64,000 bases of DNA from Streptococcus xiaochunlingii (GTDB taxonomy: Bacteria; Bacillota; Bacilli; Lactobacillales; Streptococcaceae): contig NZ_VFSG01000001.1 in NCBI RefSeq assembly GCF_006385805.1, positions 558,001 through 622,000 on the forward strand. Direction: 5' to 3'. Shown here one piece after another: positions 55,602-63,474 of this stretch. The translations under genes and the position numbers were made by a program. The notes beneath the pieces were generated by a model. The model did not search any database. It was not told where the DNA came from and was given only the letters and a program-made list of their open reading frames with translations. Positions within the stretch are counted from its first letter, which is position 1, and the number at the start of each line of letters is the position of its first letter.

Positions 55602-55658
55602 CTACTTTTCGACTGTCTCAGATTGGAAGAGCAGATCCACATACTCAGCGGTTCGGAC
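55602..55658 (-). repeat. rlmD/rumA-like 3'-end tail, T1
   Basis: The minus strand encodes VRTAEYVDLLFQSETVEK and a stop, resembling the HVExVxLL C-terminus of RlmD/RumA methyltransferases. Shares RTAE-V-LL and ACTCAGCGGTTCG (plus strand) with tail T4 at 61.8 kb. No methyltransferase body precedes it. Confidence 0.45.
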
Positions 55659-55764
55659 TTACCGTATCATTTCGTCGGTTTCCCTCCTCATTCTACGAGT
55701 CCTATGCCCAGGGCACCTTCTCAACCTTCAGTCTCACCTTGTCGCATGGGCCAAACATCTACTT

Positions 55765-55804
55765 CTACTTCGCTGATGACTCAGCTTGTACAAGCAGTGA
55801 TTTA
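55765..55804 (-). repeat. rlmD/rumA-like 3'-end tail, T2 (half)
   Basis: Encodes SLLVQAESSAK and a stop, directly abutting the GNAT copy 2 stop codon. Sequence beyond the stop (plus strand: GGGCC-AACATCT-TTCTACTTCG) matches that beyond tail T6 at 63.2 kb. Looks like the downstream half of a T6-type tail. Confidence 0.5.
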
Positions 55805-56344
55805 CTTAAATGAAATCCATTCTTCTTTTGATAGACAGGTTACGTGTTCTGTACGAAGAACACCTTCCCATGCACACGGAACGTTCTCTTTTGTATGACG
55901 ATAACGGAACCCGCATTTTTCCTGAACTCTCTGCGACTTTGTATTGCCGTCAAAATAACCGCACCATAATTTCTCCAGATTCAGGTCATCAAATCCATGT
56001 CTCATCATCTCACGAACTGCTTCTGGTATCAGGCCTTGACCCCAATAGGGAACTCCTATCCAGTAACCAATCTCCGCCTCAGTATCCGGAATCCCTTTAT
56101 CACTTGCAGAGCCAATCATCAGTCCTATGCTACCCACTGGCTGCATCGTTTCTTTTAAAACAATGGCGTATGTCTCAGGTGCTGAAAGATAACTTTTTAT
56201 AATCTCCCTACTATTTTCAACGCTTGTATGTACTGGCCAACCTGCAATCGGACCCACCTCGGGATTACTGGCATATTGAAATAAATCATTGGCGTCTTTT
56301 TCTTCCCATGGGCGAAGAATCAATCTTTCCGTTTCTAAAATCAT
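55802..56344 (-). CDS. GNAT acetyltransferase, RimJ/RimL type, copy 2
   Basis: 180 residues, the close duplicate of the GNAT at 52.6-53.1 kb (same [15 protein letters not shown] start, [20 protein letters not shown] acetyl-CoA loop, [15 protein letters not shown]). Substrate unknown. GGAGAG precedes the chosen ATG; a longer frame adds 11 residues. It is bounded on both sides by half tails of the rlmD/rumA type (T2 and T3), as if it were a one-gene cassette inserted into a T6-like tail at the edge of the Mega element. Confidence 0.88.
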   Translation of the reverse strand: MILETERLILRPWEEKDANDLFQYASNPEVGPIAGWPVHTSVENSREIIKSYLSAPETYAIVLKETMQPVGSIGLMIGSASDKGIPDTEAEIGYWIGVPYWGQGLIPEAVREMMRHGFDDLNLEKLWCGYFDGNTKSQRVQEKCGFRYRHTKENVPCAWEGVLRTEHVTCLSKEEWISFK

Positions 56345-56398
56345 TTTTCTCTCCTTAAATTCCAACTGTTTATACAATCATTTCAAATGAAGGATTTT

Positions 56399-56450
56399 TC
56401 ATGATTTGACTCTTTGTATCAACGCTATACACTCCACATGTGCTGAGAGC
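56399..56450 (-). repeat. rlmD/rumA-like 3'-end tail, T3 (half)
   Basis: Encodes LSAHVECIALIQRVKS and a stop. The 60 bases upstream on the minus strand (56455..56515) match the 60 bases upstream of tail T6 (63262..63315), including TATTAGTATA and ATGATACTGT (plus strand). Confidence 0.5.
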
Positions 56451-56495
56451 TTTCTTCTATACTAATAGACGAAAGGGTGTGAAAATGATTTTTAA

Positions 56496-56926
56496 ATGAT
56501 ACTGTGGAACGGAACAGTAGCCCTAGTATTGACTACTGTCGTTTCTATTCATATTGGCTATTCTAGGACTGAGATGAAAAAATCTATAAATGCTCAGAAT
56601 AAAATTGAACCCGCAAATCTCCCCAAAACAATGGTGAGTCATGTACTTGTATTATTCCGAAAAAATACACCTCTGGTGCAGTGAGACAAATTGGTGTATC
56701 TTATAGTGGCTTCGTAGATGAAAGCTATACTCTACTATCACTCTTTGATGATGTAGAACAAATTGAAAAAGATAATAGACTTCAGACAGCTATTGATGTT
56801 GTCAGAGAACAGTTTGGTTTTTTAGCCATACAAAAAGGAACCGTCCTAACTGAAGGTTCCAGAAATATTGAACGCAGTAAACTTATCGGTGGTCATTCCG
56901 CGGGTGGATTGGAGGGATTAAAATGA
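56496..56926 (+). pseudogene. UmuC/ImpB-type Y-family polymerase, 5'-truncated and frameshifted
   Basis: Only the C-terminal part of a Y-family polymerase subunit remains. One frame reads VSIHIGYSRTEMKKSINAQN and ends soon after VLVLFRKN; the next frame continues with KKYTSGAVRQIGVSYSGFVD...LIGGHSAGGLEGL, the usual UmuC tail. The break is in a run of six A (about 56660-56666), consistent with loss of one base. The catalytic N-terminus is gone. In Mega, SOS-type genes related to Tn5252 lie opposite to mef/mel, matching this orientation. Confidence 0.75.
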
Positions 56927-57258
56927 AACAAGAAAAAAATACAGTACAATTTTCAGAAATCCGTAGCAAAGGATGTAATGATATTGAAATGCTTGAAAGA
57001 TTTTTACATGGAATCGTTGAAACAGCAACTTCAAAACTTCGTCAGAGAAAACTCAAAACAACTGAAATATCGATACGACTAGTACATGCTAAATCTGAAA
57101 ACCGATTACCATTGGAATTTACATTTAGCATTAAGCCAACAAGCTCATCTGTGATAATCTATACTGAGGTAATCAATCGCTTTAAAGAATGTTACACAGG
57201 TGGGGGAATTCAAGGTTTTACGATTCAATTTGATAAAAATACCCTTGCCTCTGCATAG
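56923..57258 (+). CDS. Small protein of the UmuC operon
   Basis: 111 residues. No domain I can name with certainty; it accompanies UmuC genes in streptococcal Tn5252-like elements. Sequence is soluble and mixed alpha/beta (MLERFLHGIVETATSKLRQR, LEFTFSIKPTSSSVIIYTEV). Its ATG overlaps the UmuC stop (ATGA), showing translational coupling. Role unknown, possibly accessory to translesion synthesis. Confidence 0.6.
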   Translation: MKQEKNTVQFSEIRSKGCNDIEMLERFLHGIVETATSKLRQRKLKTTEISIRLVHAKSENRLPLEFTFSIKPTSSSVIIYTEVINRFKECYTGGGIQGFTIQFDKNTLASA

Positions 57259-57270
57259 AAAGGATTTGAT

Positions 57271-57639
57271 ATGATTGACCGTTCATATTTACCATTTCAA
57301 TCAGCAAGAGAGTACCAGGATACAAAGATGCAAAAATGGATGGGCTTTTTCCTATCTGAACATGCATCAGCACTCTCTGATGATACAAACAAAGTAACGT
57401 ACATGTCTGACTTATCACTAGAGAAGAAATTATTACTCCTCAGTCAAGTATACGCCGGGCAGCTACGCACACGCATTCAAGTGATTGAAAAAAACAAGCG
57501 TGTTTCCTACACTGGAACAATACCAAGTCTGACCAAAGATTTCATTTTGATAAAAACTACAACAGGTCACATCAATTTGAAATTAAAAGACATTATTAGT
57601 ATTGAACTTGTCGAGGAGGTGCTCTATGAATCAGCTTGA
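57271..57639 (+). CDS. YolD-like protein
   Basis: 122 residues. N-terminal MIDRSYLPFQSAREYQD and the LLSQVYAGQLRTRIQVIEKNK...GTIPSLTKDFILIKT pattern match YolD-like proteins, which are usually encoded next to UmuC-type polymerases in Firmicutes. AGAAAGGATTTG precedes the ATG. Part of the four-gene SOS-type operon of Mega; its polymerase partner here is broken, so it may be nonfunctional. Confidence 0.7.
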   Translation: MIDRSYLPFQSAREYQDTKMQKWMGFFLSEHASALSDDTNKVTYMSDLSLEKKLLLLSQVYAGQLRTRIQVIEKNKRVSYTGTIPSLTKDFILIKTTTGHINLKLKDIISIELVEEVLYESA

Positions 57640-57925
57640 GTTTCAGCGTAATCACCTACAAATGGACTATTATAGCGAGAGCTACCAAGATTTTGAACGT
57701 GACTTCTACCGCTACTCTAACATGAATATTCCATTGACCTTCCTAACTGATGATATCCTAAAAACAATGGCGACTTCACGTAAGAATTACTTTGTCCTCA
57801 ATAAGGAAAAGTCCAGAGATAACCGCGATCACTTCTTCATATTTGAAGTAAGTACCGTAGATGAGAATCCGCTAATCTATCATTATACATATAAGAAAAC
57901 TACAATATATTTAGCAGAAAAATAG
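57626..57925 (+). CDS. DUF5960-like small protein
   Basis: 99 residues (MNQLEFQRNHLQMDYYSESY, RYSNMNIPLTFLTDDILKTM, NYFVLNKEKSRDNRDHFF). Recalled as a DUF5960-type protein found at the end of streptococcal UmuC operons; family name from memory. GGAGGTG precedes the chosen ATG, which overlaps the YolD gene end. A terminator follows. Confidence 0.6.
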   Translation: MNQLEFQRNHLQMDYYSESYQDFERDFYRYSNMNIPLTFLTDDILKTMATSRKNYFVLNKEKSRDNRDHFFIFEVSTVDENPLIYHYTYKKTTIYLAEK

Positions 57926-57956
57926 GAGCAGTTCAATTGACTGTTCCTATTTTTAA
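57924..57956 (+). terminator. Terminator of the UmuC-type operon
   Basis: AGGAgCAGT-tcaattg-ACTGtTCCT followed by ATTTTT. Confidence 0.8.
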
Positions 57957-58042
57957 TATTCATAAAATCTAAAGTCTTTATACTCTTTAACAATGGAGTC
58001 GCCAACCAGAACAGACTATACTGACCAGCGACTACCTTAAAT

Positions 58043-59506
58043 TTAATGTTTCAGATTTATTTTCTTATCTCTAATTTCATAAACTACATCTGCTACATTT
58101 TCGAGTAATCGTTTATCGTGGGTGATAAACACGATAGTTCCGGTGTACTCCTTCATTAGTATTTCCAAAGCCTCTAAACTTGGTATGTCAAGGAAGTTAC
58201 TGGGTTCATCCATTATTAGGATGTTATATCTACCCATGAGCATTTTAGCAAGCAACAATTTTATAATTTCTCCACCGCTTAAAACAGATAAACTTTTTCC
58301 AATATCGTTCTGTTTGAACCCCATAGATGCTAGCACTGAACGAATTTCTGATATATTGTAGTCACAATCCTTCTGCATAAACTCCATAACATTCTGATTA
58401 CTGTTGTACTTGTAACCATTCTGTGCAAAGTAACCTATTTTTGCCTTAGGCGAAATAGAAATTCCTTCTTCATGGTTTAAGATCATTTGGATTAAAGTTG
58501 TTTTTCCGATTCCATTACCACCAGTTAACGCCACTTTTGCTCCTAACGGAATTTGAAAAGATGCATTTTCAAACAGAGCCTTATCCCCAAATACTTTATT
58601 AATTTCTGCACCGACTATAGGGTATGGATTATGGAGCTCCAATGCTTTACTTTGCCTGAAACGAATTCTGCGAATGCCTTCCGGAGCTTCTACTTTTCCT
58701 AAGGCCGCAATCCTGTGCTCTAGGGTTTTAGCAGCATTATACATCTTTTTTTCCTTACTTCCTATTGATTTTTGATGAGCTAAACGCCCTCCGTCTTCAG
58801 TACTTTTTTTCTTTGAAGAACCTTTTGCCTTCTGTTCTATTTTACGAGCCTGTTTTCGCTTTTCCTCCGCAGCCCTTTCCAATCGGGCACGTTCCGCAAT
58901 AAATTGTTCGTATTCTGCAGCTTGGCTCTTACGTTCTTCCTCTTTCTGACGAAGATAATCAGAATAGTTTCCCCAATACTCAGTGATTTTGCCATCTTTC
59001 AGTTCCCATATTTTATCTACTATTTCATCAAGAAAATAGCGGTCATGGCTAATAACTAACAGTGCACCTGTAAAATATTTTAGCTGTCCTATTAGAAAAT
59101 CAATTCCTTCACGGTCTAAATGGCTCGTAGGTTCATCCGCTAAAATACCATGAACCTGTGCCGATAAGGCCTGTGCTATTTTAAGCCTTGTTTCTTCACC
59201 ACCGCTCATAGTCTGTATATTTAATTGCTCAACACCTAGCTTGCCTACAAGTGCAAAATCTTTTTCCTCCTGCAGAGTTACTTCGTCCAACTGGGGAATA
59301 TAGGCAAGTTCACCCAGACGATTCATTTTACATCCTGGGGGAGTTAATTCTCCTAAAAGTACCCTGAGTAAAGTGCTTTTTCCAGCACCATTTGCTCCTA
59401 CTAAACCAATACGGTCATAATCATATACTTCTAATTCATTTATATCTAAAACATCGCGTCCTTTGAATTCCACACGAATGTCTTTTGCTTTTAATATTAA
59501 TTCCAT
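58043..59506 (-). CDS. msrD: ABC-F ribosomal protection protein Msr(D) (Mel)
   Basis: 487-residue ABC-F protein without membrane spans. It dislodges macrolides from the ribosome and works with Mef. Two ATPase domains: Walker [10 protein letters not shown] and GGNGIGKTT; signatures MSGGEETRL and LSGGEIIKL; Walker B ending in ADEPTSHLD and MDEPSNFLD. The charged inter-domain linker (about residues 185-265) reaches the peptidyl-transferase region. The length and sequence agree with Msr(D) as I recall it. It follows mef by 119 bases with a leader peptide in the gap. Confidence 0.97.
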
Positions 59507-59584
59507 AACATTTCCTCCTGTCTATAATCGCATGCTTTCATTTGCTTGTATGCAGGGAAAACCCTGCGATTTTAGCAGGAAGAG

Positions 59585-59605
59585 TTACATGAAAATAAGA
59601 TACAT
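59585..59605 (-). CDS. msrDL: msrD leader peptide MYLIFM
   Basis: Six codons and stop (MYLIFM) after an AGGAGG-like site in the mef-msrD gap. This is the known MsrD leader whose macrolide-dependent ribosome stalling allows msrD transcription. Hairpins GCAGGG/CCCTGC and GCATACAAGC/GCTTTCATGC-like follow it, as needed for attenuation. Confidence 0.9.
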   Translation of the reverse strand: MYLIFM

Positions 59606-59625
59606 AAATATTCCTCCAATATTGT

Positions 59626-60843
59626 TTATTTTAAATCTAATTTTCTAACCTCAGTTATCATTTGGCAAACTATAGCAATGCCAATAATTAAAATACCTGA
59701 TAGTAAAAACCAATGATTTACACCGATTTTATCAGCAAAGAATCCAGAAAGAATTAACCCAATTGGCATAGCAAGTGACATGATACTTCCGATCAAAGAA
59801 AATACACGTCCTAAATATTCAGGCTTAATTTTCTCCTGAAAAAGAGCTGTTTGCACACCGCTATAAAATGGCACCGAAAGCCCCATTATTGCACAGCAAA
59901 CTACGAATATTACAAATCCATTTGGAGGAAGTATTCCCGAAACGGCTAAACTGGTCCCCATTATAAAAAATGAACTTGTTATTAGTAATACATGCTTTTC
60001 GAAGCCCCCTAATCTTCCTAATAATAAGCCTCCTGCTAGCATCCCAAATGCAAAGGAAATTTCCGTAATAGAAATATGCACAGGCGTTCCATTAAAGTGT
60101 TCCATGCTTATTAAAGGAAATAGTGCATTGATTGGCATATAAACAAAAGTATATAGTGTTCCTAAGAGTAATAAGGCAAACAATCCTTTGTTTTGTCTCA
60201 GAACCACAACTCCTTCTTTCATCTCCCTTATGAAATTTGGTTCTAAACTTTGCACTTGATTACCCAGCTTAGGTATACGTACAATTGCTACCGTAATAGA
60301 TGCAATCACAGCACCCAATACGTCGATGGCAATAATAGCATTTAAATCCCAAACGGAGTATAAGAGTGCTGCAACTGCCGGACTAACAATATAGCTTATA
60401 GACTGCAAAGACTGACTATAGCCTGCGCATTTCGTTAGCTGTTCTTCTGGTACTAAAAGTGGTGTAACCGCATTGAGTGCTGGGGTATGAAAAGCTGTTC
60501 CAATGCTACGGATAAACAATACTATCATAATCATCCAGACAGGTAGCTCCATACAGAATGCAACAATAGCAAGCACTGCACCAGCTGCTGCGATAATTAA
60601 ATCGGCACCAATCATTATCTTCTTCCTATCATGACGATCCACTAGCACACCAATGGCAGGTCCCAAAATCGCATAGGGTAAAAAACCTACTAATGAAGCC
60701 ATAGACAAGACCATCGCAGATCCTGTTTTTTCTGTAAGGTAAAAAATAATCGCCATTTGCAGGATGGCACTAGTGATTAATGATACTGCTTGCCCTGCCC
60801 ATATTGCATAAAATTTTCGTTTCCAATTGTTGTATTTTTCCAT
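59626..60843 (-). CDS. mefE: Macrolide efflux MFS transporter Mef(E/A)
   Basis: 405-residue major facilitator with twelve spans exporting 14- and 15-membered macrolides by proton antiport. The N-terminus MEKYNNWKRKFYAIWAGQA and the loop LVDRHDRKKIMIGADL are those of Mef. Mega context favours the Mef(E) variant over Mef(A), though the two differ by only about 10%. Controlled by the upstream leader peptide and terminator. Confidence 0.96.
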   Translation of the reverse strand: MEKYNNWKRKFYAIWAGQAVSLITSAILQMAIIFYLTEKTGSAMVLSMASLVGFLPYAILGPAIGVLVDRHDRKKIMIGADLIIAAAGAVLAIVAFCMELPVWMIMIVLFIRSIGTAFHTPALNAVTPLLVPEEQLTKCAGYSQSLQSISYIVSPAVAALLYSVWDLNAIIAIDVLGAVIASITVAIVRIPKLGNQVQSLEPNFIREMKEGVVVLRQNKGLFALLLLGTLYTFVYMPINALFPLISMEHFNGTPVHISITEISFAFGMLAGGLLLGRLGGFEKHVLLITSSFFIMGTSLAVSGILPPNGFVIFVVCCAIMGLSVPFYSGVQTALFQEKIKPEYLGRVFSLIGSIMSLAMPIGLILSGFFADKIGVNHWFLLSGILIIGIAIVCQMITEVRKLDLK

Positions 60844-60903
60844 TTATATTATCTCCTGCATATTATTTTGCTTGAATTTCTATTTTGAATAGCATTCTAG
60901 GCA

Positions 60904-60950
60904 ATAAAAAATGCAGGCCAAACCCCACAATGTGGCTTTTGGTCTGCATA
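60904..60950 (-). terminator. mef leader attenuator terminator
   Basis: A long stem (ATGCAGaCCAAAaGCC...GGTTTGGcCTGCAT) followed by six T on the minus strand, about 55 bases before mef. In the absence of macrolide this hairpin should stop transcription. Confidence 0.85.
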
Positions 60951-61110
60951 CATACAATTTGGAAACATTCATATTAAAGACATAGTTAAATAAAGGTATA
61001 GTTAAATAACCAATATCCTCACCGTAACTAATGAATGCTCAATATCGTATAAATAAGCACAACAAAAAAGCCTATCATCGGGTATAGATTCTGCTTTTTT
61101 TATTGCCAGC

Positions 61111-61137
61111 TTATCTTAAACGCATTGAGGCTGTCAT
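61111..61137 (-). CDS. mefEL: mef leader peptide MTASMRLR
   Basis: Eight codons and stop (MTASMRLR) after AGGAGG. This is the published Mef leader whose stalling with erythromycin prevents leader termination. Position between promoter and attenuator fits. Confidence 0.93.
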   Translation of the reverse strand: MTASMRLR

Positions 61138-61177
61138 AGTTTCGGTTCCTCCTACATCTTTGTTTATATCAATTTAT

Positions 61178-61206
61178 AGTATAACACAACAAGATGATAT
61201 GTTCAA
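61178..61206 (-). promoter_or_regulatory. mef promoter
   Basis: TTGAAC and TATACT on the minus strand, 17 bases apart, about 40 bases upstream of the leader peptide. Confidence 0.8.
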
Positions 61207-61228
61207 TATAAAAGTTATGGAATGAGAC

Positions 61229-61399
61229 TCATACTTCCAATTCGATGCCAGATTTAAAGGATATGACGAAGTTTTCTTCATAGACTGTAACGCTCTGGAT
61301 TATCTTCCTTAGTAGCAAGCGATTAGCTTTCACAAAATCTTCTGTTTGTAGTTTTAAAAATTCATCAGGATTTTCTAACTCAACCTCAAAATATTTCAT
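61229..61399 (-). pseudogene. C-terminal fragment of a serine recombinase
   Basis: 56 codons with GAGGGA ribosome-site-like sequence: MKYFEVELENPDEFLKLQTE... ending KIIQSVTVYEENFVISFKSG then IELEV. The end pattern (I..V.VYED..xIxFKSGIExEV) is that of large serine recombinases of conjugative elements. The catalytic N-terminus is absent, so it is a remnant of another mobile element next to mef. Confidence 0.6.
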
Positions 61400-61445
61400 T
61401 TTACATTCCCTCATTTCATTTATTGATAAATTGAGTTTGCAAAAA

Positions 61446-61478
61446 AGAGTGGACAATTTTTGTCTACTCTTAACCTTT
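61446..61478 (-). terminator. Hairpin terminator beside the recombinase fragment
   Basis: AAGAGTaGACAAAAATTGTCcACTCTT followed by TTTTG on the minus strand. Confidence 0.65.
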
Positions 61479-61789
61479 AAAATAGTTTTTTTTAATCGAT
61501 TTGAAGTTGCCTAAATTATTACTTATTCGGTAAAATGAAGTATTGCTTTCAACAGATTTCCTTCAACTACACTTCACTTGATTCAAACAAGGTGGGTACA
61601 TTTCTATTCCCACAAACTCCTTGTCAATGGAAACAAACACGTACCCACAGGGTAAATGGAAATAGAAACTGATAATTTCTAGCTATCACTTCTACTCATT
61701 CCAAAAATTTTCTCACTCTGATACTTACCCACCATAAAGCAAAAAGCCTTGCAATCAAGGCTTTCATTATCCCTTTCGTTCAAAGGTTT
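61479..61789. other. Gene-poor stretch with inverted repeats and a short coding remnant
   Basis: Holds GTGGGTAC...GTACCCAC (8-bp arms about 45 bases apart, near 61590-61655) and, on the minus strand, about 38 open codons (SFYFHLPCGYVFVSIDKEF then VGIEMYPPC) without a start; not recognised. A terminator stem GCCTTG-ATTG-CAAGGC lies at 61740..61766 and repeats the pattern at 54.34 kb. Confidence 0.4.
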
Positions 61790-61828
61790 CTAAGCTTTTA
61801 CGAGCAGAGCGACACACTCAGCGGTTCG
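61790..61828 (-). repeat. rlmD/rumA-like 3'-end tail, T4
   Basis: Encodes RTAECVALLVKA and a stop. Shares its core with tail T1 and precedes a terminator. Confidence 0.5.
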
Positions 61829-61913
61829 CTATCTCCGTTCTGTCTGCGTGCTAGCACTTGTCAATCACGGACAGCTATCGCATGGGCGGAAGTAAATGCT
61901 AATCTTCGTCGTT

Positions 61914-61994
61914 TTACTCCTTGACTAGCAAACTTACCGCCTCAACATGCGCAGTCATTGGAAACATATCCACATCCTTAGCATTTCCCGTCTT
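61914..61994 (-). pseudogene. 3' fragment of rlmD/rumA-type 23S rRNA methyltransferase, T5
   Basis: The best preserved tail: KTGNAKDVDMFPMTAHVEAV then SLLVKE and a stop. DVDxFPxTxHVExVxLL is the characteristic C-terminus of RlmD/RumA-family uridine methyltransferases. The body of the enzyme is missing. This gene's 3' end is a recognised integration site of streptococcal conjugative elements. Confidence 0.65.
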
Positions 61995-62047
61995 CGAAAT
62001 AAGTAAGTGTCTTAAACAGTTTAATATTCAGTTAGACAAACTGGGAT

Positions 62048-62491
62048 TTAGAAAGATCTCCGCAAATAAACCATGTCTACCAACTGAATGCCACCTTCAT
62101 ATATTGGATGGTCATAATTGTCTGTAAAGAAGTTCGGGGCGATATGTGATCGCACAAACCCACACTTTTCATAAAACGGAATCGTCATTGGACTATCGCC
62201 CGTTCCTACCTGCAGAGTAGAATACTCTTCTCTGTATTTCGTGATAATAAAATCAATCATGGCTTTCGCGTAACCTTTGCCTTGATATTCCGGCACTGTC
62301 GCAATATTCTTAATTTCAAGTACGCCATTTCCCACATCGATTACAACACACTCACATTTAATACCATTATCATCAAGTACATACATTTTACCCTTATCAA
62401 TATAACGGTCTATCATATCCTCCTGCTCATCTGCCAATAATAGCAACTCAATATAATTTTTCCTGTTTTCCATAACCTCTAGTATTTCCAT
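62048..62491 (-). CDS. GNAT acetyltransferase
   Basis: About 147 residues. Acetyl-CoA-binding motif A is ATVPEYQGKGYAKAMIDFIITKY (about residues 66-88) with QGKGY as the pyrophosphate loop; the C-terminus has FYEKCGFVRSHIAPNFF. Substrate unknown. Its start lies against a decayed alpha/beta-hydrolase gene upstream, so expression may depend on that gene's promoter. Distinct from the two RimJ/RimL-type copies in the island. Confidence 0.8.
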   Translation of the reverse strand: MEILEVMENRKNYIELLLLADEQEDMIDRYIDKGKMYVLDDNGIKCECVVIDVGNGVLEIKNIATVPEYQGKGYAKAMIDFIITKYREEYSTLQVGTGDSPMTIPFYEKCGFVRSHIAPNFFTDNYDHPIYEGGIQLVDMVYLRRSF

Positions 62492-62497
62492 CAACAA

Positions 62498-62689
62498 CCC
62501 ACTTCTTAAAATATTTATTGTTATTATTGTTTCGCAAATAATTTATAAACTCGATTTTAGCATCCCACGGGTTCAATGATTTGTAATCAAATCCAATGAT
62601 TTCAAAGCTGTCATCAAAAATTGTTTATAGTGATTAGCTTCTTCTGCATTACCACCCTTACCATGAACATATATAACGGCATTTTTCAT
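62498..62689 (-). pseudogene. Alpha/beta-hydrolase gene, truncated and frameshifted
   Basis: GGAGAGG and ATG lead MKNAVIYVHGKGGNAEEANHYKQF, a typical hydrolase start with the oxyanion HGxGG. The frame then breaks near a T-run; the next frame continues DDSFEIIGFDYKSLNPWDAK and runs into the GNAT gene start region. The nucleophile and the rest are missing. Confidence 0.65.
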
Positions 62690-62718
62690 TCAAATCCTCT
62701 CCACAAATTCGAATTTGA

Positions 62719-63039
62719 TTATTTCTTTTTCTTCGGTTTTGGTGCAGGTAACTCATCATAAATTGAATTGAATAAGCCGGTTAAAAATTCTTTGTTGTCA
62801 ACATCATCTACCAATAGCATTTCCTTTGCTCCATCATACGGCAACTCATATTTTGCATTTGGCATATATGCTATTGCAGATTTAACAGGCTTCACTAAAA
62901 ACCTATCATCATAAATCCCACCAACAATTTTCCCGCGATAATAAATAATATATTCACCCATCATTGCTTTATATGTTATTTCTTCCAACTCAGATAGTTG
63001 TTCTAAAATGAAATCTAAATACTCTTTACTTGAAGCCAT
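62719..63039 (-). CDS. TfoX N-terminal domain protein, copy 2
   Basis: 106 residues, differing from copy 1 (53.2-53.5 kb) at only about ten positions (e.g. YKAMMGEYIIYY for YRSMMGEYIVYY). Same single TfoX domain and Lys-rich tail. Function unknown. Followed by the decayed hydrolase and the GNAT gene on the same strand, and preceded by tail T6 and a 3' remnant of the CPBP gene. Confidence 0.85.
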   Translation of the reverse strand: MASSKEYLDFILEQLSELEEITYKAMMGEYIIYYRGKIVGGIYDDRFLVKPVKSAIAYMPNAKYELPYDGAKEMLLVDDVDNKEFLTGLFNSIYDELPAPKPKKKK

Positions 63040-63193
63040 AATCTATACCTCCAAAATTTGCATTTGTCTACACCGTTTTAATACTTATATTAGATTAATA
63101 TGTTGGGCATTCCTTTTGCACTAGCACGCAGCTAATCACACTTCACCTTACTCGTTTTCTTGGGTGTACAATTCATGGGCCGAACATCTATTT

Positions 63194-63262
63194 CTACTTC
63201 GCTGATGCCTCAGCTCTCACAAGCAATGCCACACACTCAACGTGTGGTAATATTCTGCTTTT
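63194..63262 (-). repeat. rlmD/rumA-like 3'-end tail, T6 (uninterrupted)
   Basis: Encodes ILPHVECVALLVRAEASAK and a stop. Its upstream flank matches that of T3 and its downstream flank that of T2, so it looks like the unbroken version of the tail that GNAT copy 2 interrupts. Confidence 0.55.
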
Positions 63263-63376
63263 ATACTAATAAACAAAAGGCAATGAAAATCATTTTAAAA
63301 TGATACTGTAGAATGGAAAGATTATCACCACTTCCAAAAGAAACGACATCCATTCTATAATTTAAATTCCTTTTCT

Positions 63377-63434
63377 TTACTAATTCTATTACTCGCCAAT
63401 ATAGTATAAATTAAATAACCAATAAAAATAAAAA
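63377..63434 (-). pseudogene. 3' remnant of the CPBP protease gene
   Basis: About 57 bases matching the end of the CPBP gene at 53.5 kb (LIYTILASNxISK, stop). No other part of the gene is present here. Confidence 0.7.
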
Positions 63435-63474
63435 AGCAACCAGTCTTACAACTTACTACTTTTCATATGATAAT

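Larger units (their letters stand above)
56514..61460. mobile_element. Mega macrolide-efflux element (approximate limits)
   Basis: Contains the known Mega order: decayed UmuC operon (plus strand), then mef and msrD (minus strand) 119 bases apart, with both macrolide-sensing leader peptides. Its left side meets a rlmD/rumA-like tail (T3); tails T4 and T5 lie past its right side. The rlmD/rumA gene is one of the reported Mega insertion loci in pneumococci. Exact ends were not determined; a recombinase C-terminal fragment is near the right end. Confidence 0.85.

Noticed and set aside
55540..55800. Plus-strand frames of 70-110 codons between the AAC(6')-like and GNAT genes
   Set aside because: Overlapping frames in all phases with no ribosome site; the sequence is better explained by minus-strand gene tails.
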